Shown here: positions 58,863 to 64,000 of the stretch, one piece after another | Position numbering within the stretch: the first letter of the stretch is position 1 | Layout of the letters: each line of letters starts with the position of its first letter | Made by a program: the position numbers and the translations under genes | The notes under the pieces: model-generated | The model's input: only the letters and a program-made list of their open reading frames with translations | What the model was told of the DNA's origin: nothing | The model's database searches: none | Origin: Nocardioides daedukensis | GTDB taxonomy: Bacteria > Actinomycetota > Actinomycetes > Propionibacteriales > Nocardioidaceae | DNA length: 64,000 nt | NCBI RefSeq assembly: GCF_013408415.1 | Contig: NZ_JACCAA010000001.1 | Span: 3,472,001 to 3,536,000, forward strand | Direction: 5' to 3'

Positions 58863-60791
58863 GTGACTGCACTCGAGCCCCTTGTCCTTCCCGCTGTCGA
58901 CGGTGACTGGGAGGAGTGGCTCGATGCCCGGTGCGGTGCCGCACTGGAAGCGGCCGCCGCATTGCGCAACGAGCTCGTCGCGGCACCGGCCGCCGAAGCA
59001 CTCGACCTGTGGAACCGGCTCGGCATCGAGCTGGCCGACATCTTCGCCGTCGCCAGCCTGATCGCCCAGGTGCACCCGGTCGAGGCGGTGCGCCAGCGAG
59101 CCGAGGGATTCGAGGTCGAGGCCAGCCGGTTCCGGACCGGACTGATGCTCGACGGCGAGGTCTACGCCGTGTTGTCGAGCGTCGAGACCGAGTCGCTGGA
59201 TGAGGGCGGACGACGGGTGCTGGAGCACAGCCTGCGCGACTTCCGGCGCGCCGGCGTCGACCAGGACGAACAGGTCCGCGAGCGGCTGCGCGCGATCGAC
59301 GAGCGCGAGGTCGAGCTCGGCCAGGCCTTCTCCCGCGGGATCCGCGACGGCCGCCGTACCACCGTCCTTCCCGCCTCCGCGATCGAGGACATGCCCGAGG
59401 ACTGGCGCCGCGCGCACCCGGTGGACGAGAACGGCAACGTGCACGTCACCACGGAGGGACCCGACACGGTCCCGTTCATGACCTTCTCCACCGATGCCGA
59501 GGCCCGTCGTCAGGTGGTCACCGCGTCGCTCAACGTCGGTTGGCCCGACAACGATCCGGTGCTCAAGGAGCTGCTCCAGATCCGCCACGAACACGCACAA
59601 CTGCTCGGCTATGCCGACTGGGCGGCGTTCGACGCGGAGGTGAAGATGATCGGCTCCGGCCCGGCGATCGCCCGGTTCAACGACGAGCTCGCCGCCGACT
59701 CGCTCGAGGCAGGCGAGCGTGACCTTGCCGTGCTGCTCGAACGCGCCCGCCGTGACGACCCGGCGATCGAGCGGATCGACCTGGCCAACTGGCGCCACTA
59801 CGCCGAGGTGGTGCGCCGCGAGCAGTTCGACGTGGACGCCCAGGAGGTACGCCGCTACTTCGACTTCACCAAGGTGCGCCAAGGCCTGCTCGACGTGACG
59901 GGCCGACTGTTCGGCCTCACCTACAGCCCGGTCGAGGACGCCTCGGCCTGGCACGACGAGGTGACGACGTACGACGTGTCGCTCGACGGGGAGCCGCTGG
60001 GCCGGATCCACCTCGACCTGCACCCGCGCGAGGACAAGTACAACCACGCCGCCCAGTTCGACCTCGTCCCCGGTGTGCTCGACACCCAGCTGCCCGAGGG
60101 CGTGCTGGTCTGCAACTTCCCGCGTGGGCTGATGGAGCACAGCCAGGTGGTCACCCTGTTCCACGAGTTCGGTCACCTGCTGCACCACGTGCTCGCGGGC
60201 CGGCACAAGTGGATCCGGTTCTCCGGCGTCGCCACCGAGTGGGACTTCGTCGAGGCACCCAGCCAGATGCTCGAGGAGTGGGCTTGGGACGCGGACGTGC
60301 TGGCCACCTTCGCCACCGACGAGTCCGGTACGCCGATCCCGGCGGACCTGGTCGCCCGTATGCGGGACGGCGAGGAGTTCGGCAAGGGCTTCCTGGCCCG
60401 GACCCAGAGCTACTACGCGGCCGTCTCCTACGCGCTGCACGTCGAGCGTCCCGATGACCTGACCGCCCGGGTCAATGAGCTCGCCGACGCCTACCAGCTG
60501 ATCGGGCCGATTCCGGACACCCACTTCCACTGCGGCTTCGGACACCTCGAGGGTTATTCGTCGGGCTACTACACCTACAAGTGGAGCCTCGTCATCGCCA
60601 AGGACCTGTTCTCCGCCTTCGATCCCGACAACCTGTTCGAGCCCGGGGTCGCGACGCGTTACCGCGACCTGGTGCTGGCTCCCGGCGGCAGCAAGGACGC
60701 CGCGGACCTGGTCCGCGACTTCCTCGGCCGCGACTACGACAACAAGGCGTTCAAGGCGTGGCTCTCACGCGAGCCGAAGGCGTCGCGATGA
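58863..60791 (+). CDS. M3-family zinc oligopeptidase
   Basis: 642 residues, the usual length for the thimet oligopeptidase/Dcp group. Zinc motif HEFGH at 434-438, third ligand region EAPSQMLEEWAWD at about 462, and the substrate-closing loop GHLEGYSSGYYTYKWS near residue 560. No signal peptide, so it acts on peptides in the cytosol. It overlaps nudC by ATGA. The GTG start is leaderless. Confidence 0.92.
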   Translation: MTALEPLVLPAVDGDWEEWLDARCGAALEAAAALRNELVAAPAAEALDLWNRLGIELADIFAVASLIAQVHPVEAVRQRAEGFEVEASRFRTGLMLDGEVYAVLSSVETESLDEGGRRVLEHSLRDFRRAGVDQDEQVRERLRAIDEREVELGQAFSRGIRDGRRTTVLPASAIEDMPEDWRRAHPVDENGNVHVTTEGPDTVPFMTFSTDAEARRQVVTASLNVGWPDNDPVLKELLQIRHEHAQLLGYADWAAFDAEVKMIGSGPAIARFNDELAADSLEAGERDLAVLLERARRDDPAIERIDLANWRHYAEVVRREQFDVDAQEVRRYFDFTKVRQGLLDVTGRLFGLTYSPVEDASAWHDEVTTYDVSLDGEPLGRIHLDLHPREDKYNHAAQFDLVPGVLDTQLPEGVLVCNFPRGLMEHSQVVTLFHEFGHLLHHVLAGRHKWIRFSGVATEWDFVEAPSQMLEEWAWDADVLATFATDESGTPIPADLVARMRDGEEFGKGFLARTQSYYAAVSYALHVERPDDLTARVNELADAYQLIGPIPDTHFHCGFGHLEGYSSGYYTYKWSLVIAKDLFSAFDPDNLFEPGVATRYRDLVLAPGGSKDAADLVRDFLGRDYDNKAFKAWLSREPKASR

Positions 60792-61705
60792 ACTCCGTCC
60801 TGCCCCACGTGGCCCTGTCGATGCACGCCCACGACCGGCACGGCCTCGAGCGCACCGATGAGGAATGGCTCGACGCGAAGTGGAAGGACCCGTCGACCCG
60901 AGTCCTGGTGCTGTCGGGCACGAGGATCCGTCCCGTGGATCGGCAGATCGTGTGGGTGACGCCGCAGGAGGCGCCGGCCGACGGGCTGCGGATCCTGCTC
61001 GGCACCCGGGAGGAGGCCACCCACTTCGCCGTCGTCGTCGAACCGGACAAGGCGCCGGGGGACAAGCAGGAGTGGCACGTGCTGCGTGCGCTGTTGCCCG
61101 CGCTCGAGAACGACGTACTCACCGCGCCGCTGGTGATGCACGCGATCGGGATGGCCGAGTGGCACTGGGCGACCCGCTTCTGTCCACGTTGCGGAGGGCC
61201 GCTGGACGCGCGTCAGGCCGGCCACGTGCTCGAGTGTCTGGATTGCGGCAAGCAGCAGTTCCCGCGCTCCGACCCCGCGGTGATCATGATCGTCACCTTC
61301 GGCGAGCCCGGCTCAGCCGACGAGATGTGTCTGCTCGGTCGCAGCCCGGCGTGGCCCGAGGGTCGGTTCTCCACGCTGGCGGGCTTCGTCGAGCCGGGCG
61401 AGACGATGGAGGACGCCGTACGCCGCGAGGTCGCCGAGGAGACCGGCGTCGAGGTGGGTGAGGTGACCTACTTCGGCAGTCAGCCCTGGCCGCTGCCGGC
61501 AAGCCTGATGGTCGGTTTCTCCGCGCGGGCCACCTCCACCGACATCCAGGTCGACGAGTCCGAGATCGCCGAGGCGAGGTGGTTCACCCGCGAGCAGATT
61601 CGTGACGAGGCGACGTCGGGAGCGGTGGTGCTGCCGGGCGGGATCTCGATCTCGCGGTCGCTGATCGAGGCGTGGTACGGCGGGTCGTTGCCCGGGCACT
61701 GGTGA
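60788..61705 (+). CDS. nudC: NAD+ diphosphatase / RNA-decapping Nudix enzyme NudC
   Basis: 305 residues. A zinc ribbon, CPRCGG and CLDCG (about 135-155), precedes the Nudix box GFVEPGETMEDAVRREVAEE (starting near 200, continuing TGV) and the NudC-specific SQPWPLPASLM (about 231). It cleaves NADH/NAD+ and in other bacteria removes NAD caps from RNA. It overlaps the M3 gene by ATGA. The last codons contain TTGCCCGGG, also found in the palindromic region downstream. Counterpart of Rv3199c. Confidence 0.93.
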   Translation: MNSVLPHVALSMHAHDRHGLERTDEEWLDAKWKDPSTRVLVLSGTRIRPVDRQIVWVTPQEAPADGLRILLGTREEATHFAVVVEPDKAPGDKQEWHVLRALLPALENDVLTAPLVMHAIGMAEWHWATRFCPRCGGPLDARQAGHVLECLDCGKQQFPRSDPAVIMIVTFGEPGSADEMCLLGRSPAWPEGRFSTLAGFVEPGETMEDAVRREVAEETGVEVGEVTYFGSQPWPLPASLMVGFSARATSTDIQVDESEIAEARWFTREQIRDEATSGAVVLPGGISISRSLIEAWYGGSLPGHW

Positions 61706-61708
61706 AAA

Positions 61709-61759
61709 AAGCGCCAATGACCCGACGGAGTCACCGGGTACCGGGTGACTCTGGCGCTT
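61709..61759 (-). terminator. Intrinsic terminator with T-run for the mycoredoxin transcript
   Basis: On the minus strand, AAGCGCCA/TGGCGCTT (61759-61752 and 61716-61709) and the inner GAGTCACC/GGTGACTC form a stem ending in six T (complement of the A-run 61705-61710). This is the only hairpin I found in the window with a clear T-run. Confidence 0.65.
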
Positions 61760-61783
61760 CCCGGGCAAGATCTTGCCCGGGAA
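61758..61783. repeat. 26-bp perfect palindrome with extra half-sites
   Basis: TTCCCGGGCAAGA at 61758-61770 is followed directly by its exact reverse complement at 61771-61783. The half-site TTGCCCGGGAA recurs at 61793-61803, and TTGCCCGGG also occurs at the end of nudC. Confidence 0.8.
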
Positions 61784-61829
61784 CCGGTGGAGTTGCCCGG
61801 GAAGTTCCGCTAGATCGAGCCAGTCGGAC

Positions 61830-62075
61830 TCAGCCGAGTTCGGCGATCTTGGCCTTGACCTGCGCGAGGCTCGGGTTCGTCTGGGCGCTGCCGTCGGAGT
61901 AGACGAGCGTGGGAACGGTCTGGTTGCCGCCGTTGGCCTGCTCGACGAGGAGGGCGGCGTCGGGCTGCTGCTCGATGTCCACGATCTCGTAGGAGATCCC
62001 CTCGCGGTCCAGCTGGGACTTCAACCGGTGGCAGTAGCCGCACCAAGGAGTGGTGTACATCGTGAAGGCGCTCAA
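61830..62075 (-). CDS. mrx1: Mycoredoxin (glutaredoxin-like)
   Basis: 81 residues from TTG at 62075, preceded at eight bases by GGAGGGG. An ATG at 62117 would give 95 residues, but it has no ribosome-binding site, and known mycoredoxins start near this TTG. Active site TPWCGYC, cis-Pro region QTVPTLVY and C-terminal TNPSLAQVKAKI follow the Rv3198A pattern. Mycoredoxin reduces mycothiol mixed disulfides. It sits between nudC and uvrD2 as in mycobacteria. Confidence 0.88.
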   Translation of the reverse strand: MSAFTMYTTPWCGYCHRLKSQLDREGISYEIVDIEQQPDAALLVEQANGGNQTVPTLVYSDGSAQTNPSLAQVKAKIAELG

Positions 62076-62149
62076 GGGATTGTCCCCTCCGACATCTAGT
62101 GTGATTGCTGGTTTCATCAGGCCAACCAGTTCTTGAGGTGAATTGTTCC

Positions 62150-64000
62150 ATGCCAGCCGACCTGCCCGACCTTCATCGGGGCGGCGACGACCTGCTCAGC
62201 GCCCTCGACCCCGAACAGCGTCGGGTGGCCGAGGCGCTGCGCGGTCCGGTGCGCGTGCTCGCCGGCGCCGGCACGGGCAAGACCCGCGCGATCACGCACC
62301 GGATCGCCCACGGCGTGGCCACCGGCGTCTACCAGCCGACCGAGGTCCTGGCCGTCACCTTCACCACCAAGGCCGCAGGCGAGATGCGCACCCGACTGCG
62401 CCAGCTCGGCGCACCGGGTGTGCAGGCCCGCACCTTCCACGCGGCCGCTCTGCGCCAGCTGCGCTACTTCTGGCCGACCGTGCACGGTTCCGAACTGCCA
62501 CAGCTCACCGAGTCCAAGCTCCCGCTGATCGGCCTCGCGGTCAGTCGCCAGCGCCTGCGCGCCGACAAGGGCACCATGCGTGACCTGGCCTCCGAGATCG
62601 AGTGGGCCAAAGTCAGCAACGTCCGTCCCGAGGAATACGCAACGCTGGCTCCTGCGCGCAACCGCGAGGTCAGCGGCCTCGACCACGCCACCGTGGCCCG
62701 GGTCTTCAGTGCCTACGAGGACGCCAAACGCAGCCAGGGGCGGATGGACATGGAGGACGTCCTGCTGCTGAACGCAGCCCTGCTCGCCGAGGACGAACGG
62801 GTCGCGGCGCAGGTACGTCGCCAATACAAGTTCTTCGTCGTCGATGAGTTCCAGGACGTCTCGCCGCTCCAGTCCGCGCTGCTGGACCTGTGGCTCGGGG
62901 GTCGCGACGAGATCTGCGTGGTCGGTGACCCGGCACAGACGATCTACAGTTTTGCCGGCGCCAACGCCGACTACCTGCGCAAGTTCACCGCCAAGCATCC
63001 CGGCGCCACCTCCATCGAGCTGGTTCGCAACTATCGCTCGACGCCCGAGGTGATCGGTGCCGCCAACCACCTGCTCGCCGGCACCAGCTCGCGCGGCGTG
63101 GAGCTGCGAGCCCAACGTCCCTCGGGCGACAAGGTCGAGTTCGTCGAGCACGCCGACGAGGTCGCCGAGGCCGAGGCCGTCGCAGCACGCATCAAGCAGA
63201 TCCACGCCGCAGGGACCCCGCTCAGCGAGATCGCCGTGCTGTTCCGGATCAACGCCCAGTCCGAGGCCTTCGAGGACGCACTCTCGGCGCGGGGCATCGC
63301 GTACGTCGTACGTGGCGCCGCCCGGTTCTTCGACCGTCAAGAGGTGCGCCAGGCGATCACCCTGCTCCGTGGCACGGCCCGGTCCAGCGGCGGCACCGAC
63401 TCGATGGTCGAGGACGTCCGGGGGACGCTGTCGGGGATGGGCTGGAACGCCGAGCCGCCCACCGGACGCGGCACCGCTCGCGACCGGTGGGAGTCGCTGC
63501 AGGCACTGGTCTCCCAGGCCGAGACGTTCGCCGCCACCTCCCAAGGCGCGGCGGACGGCGCCCTGGGTGCTTTCGTCGACGACCTGGACCGCCGAGCCGC
63601 CGAGCAGCACGCACCGGTGGCCGAAGGCGTCACCCTGGCAACGCTGCACACGGCCAAGGGCCTGGAGTGGGACGCCGTCTTCGTCTGCGGTGTCCAGGAG
63701 GGATCGATCCCGATCTCGTTCGCGCAGACCCCGGCCGAGGTCGAGGAAGAACGTCGCCTGCTCTATGTCGGGGTGACCCGGGCCCGGCTGCAGCTGAGCG
63801 TCTCCTGGTCGCTGGCCCGCAACCCGGGCGGTCGTTCCACCCGGCGCGCGTCGCGGTTCCTGCACGGCCTGCGCCCCGAGAACTCGACAGGCCAAGCAGG
63901 AAGTGCCCGCAAGCCTAAGAAGGCCGCTCGGGCGGCGATGTGCGGCACCTGCGGCAAGCCGTTGAGCAGTGCCGCCGAGCGCAAGGTGGGCAGGTGCGGT
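62150..64000 (+). CDS. uvrD2: DNA helicase UvrD2 (3' end outside window)
   Basis: The frame is open from ATG at 62150 (GAGGTG nine bases upstream) to the window edge, 617 codons. Walker A LAGAGTGKTRA (about 37-47), VVDEFQDVSPLQ (about 232), VVGDPAQTIYSFAGA, VRNYRSTPE, LATLHTAKGLEWDAVF and LLYVGVTRARLQL (about 536) define an SF1A helicase. The last residues begin the tetracysteine module (MCGTCGKPL, then GRC) of actinobacterial UvrD2; the rest of it and the HRDC domain would lie beyond the edge. Counterpart of Rv3198c. Confidence 0.94.
   Translation, partial: MPADLPDLHRGGDDLLSALDPEQRRVAEALRGPVRVLAGAGTGKTRAITHRIAHGVATGVYQPTEVLAVTFTTKAAGEMRTRLRQLGAPGVQARTFHAAALRQLRYFWPTVHGSELPQLTESKLPLIGLAVSRQRLRADKGTMRDLASEIEWAKVSNVRPEEYATLAPARNREVSGLDHATVARVFSAYEDAKRSQGRMDMEDVLLLNAALLAEDERVAAQVRRQYKFFVVDEFQDVSPLQSALLDLWLGGRDEICVVGDPAQTIYSFAGANADYLRKFTAKHPGATSIELVRNYRSTPEVIGAANHLLAGTSSRGVELRAQRPSGDKVEFVEHADEVAEAEAVAARIKQIHAAGTPLSEIAVLFRINAQSEAFEDALSARGIAYVVRGAARFFDRQEVRQAITLLRGTARSSGGTDSMVEDVRGTLSGMGWNAEPPTGRGTARDRWESLQALVSQAETFAATSQGAADGALGAFVDDLDRRAAEQHAPVAEGVTLATLHTAKGLEWDAVFVCGVQEGSIPISFAQTPAEVEEERRLLYVGVTRARLQLSVSWSLARNPGGRSTRRASRFLHGLRPENSTGQAGSARKPKKAARAAMCGTCGKPLSSAAERKVGRCG

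Noticed and set aside
61705..61829. The palindromic region after nudC as an insertion-sequence end or attachment site
   Set aside because: No transposase, integrase, tRNA or target-site duplication is nearby; the conserved nudC-mycoredoxin-uvrD2 order is undisturbed.
62143..62583. A 146-codon frame at the start of uvrD2
   Set aside because: It is out of frame with the helicase motifs, is Arg/Pro-rich, and the true frame from ATG at 62150 carries all motifs.

Overview
The window is ordinary core chromosome of a high-GC actinobacterium. Gene content and order point to the Nocardioidaceae (Nocardioides or a close relative); this placement is inferred from protein resemblance and synteny, not from a marker search. 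Many blocks match gene groups known from Mycobacterium tuberculosis: sigE-anti-sigma-htrA with a divergent O-methyltransferase; DUF3499-manB-SIS protein with a divergent metallopeptidase-like protein; ahcY-mtrA-mtrB-lpqB-comF-hpf-secA; tatB-mrp-DUF1003-MgtE/CBS; and moeZ-alkyltransferase-like-adnA-adnB-nudC-mycoredoxin-uvrD2. I see no rRNA, tRNA, CRISPR array, insertion sequence, integrase or prophage.

Layout. 1-5.2 kb: end of a small membrane protein, an exported M14 carboxypeptidase, a PaaX-like repressor with a PaaG-like hydratase/isomerase, DUF3117, leucyl aminopeptidase, O-methyltransferase. 5.5-8.2 kb: envelope-stress operon (ECF sigma, zinc anti-sigma factor, HtrA). 8.3-12.9 kb: phosphomannomutase operon and a DUF808 membrane protein. 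13-29 kb: a long plus-strand run with S-adenosylhomocysteinase, the MtrAB two-component system with LpqB, ComF-like protein, ribosome hibernation factor, an orphan LuxR-type regulator, a YcaQ-type DNA glycosylase, a five-gene cassette of DUF4178, DUF2617, DUF4247, DUF350 and a membrane-embedded spermidine-synthase-like protein, then SecA. 29-34.5 kb: LysM and Rv3235-like proteins, then a minus-strand operon with Mrp and TatB. 34.6-43.3 kb: acyl-CoA dehydrogenase, two tandem lipoproteins, MaoC protein, transporter, phosphatases, ParA, L,D-transpeptidase. 43.4-49.1 kb: DEAD-box helicase, ferritin-like protein, MarR-controlled drug exporter, GlsB/DUF3107/TetR operon. 49.3-64 kb: MoeZ, an alkyltransferase-like protein, the AdnAB helicase-nuclease, a broken mycosin-like protease, M3 peptidase, NudC, mycoredoxin and the first 617 codons of UvrD2, which runs off the window.

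Common themes. (1) Many genes have a TANNNT hexamer 6-8 bases before the start codon, which suggests leaderless transcription. (2) Convergent genes are often separated by strong hairpins, several of which contain the stop codons themselves. (3) Short, nearly perfect duplications recur at gene starts, gene ends and inside genes.

The best candidate for an undescribed system is the DUF4178-DUF2617-DUF4247-DUF350-aminopropyltransferase cassette (22413-26233): it has one recognisable enzyme and four conserved partners without known function. The clearest anomaly is the two-lesion mycosin-like gene at 57553-58835.
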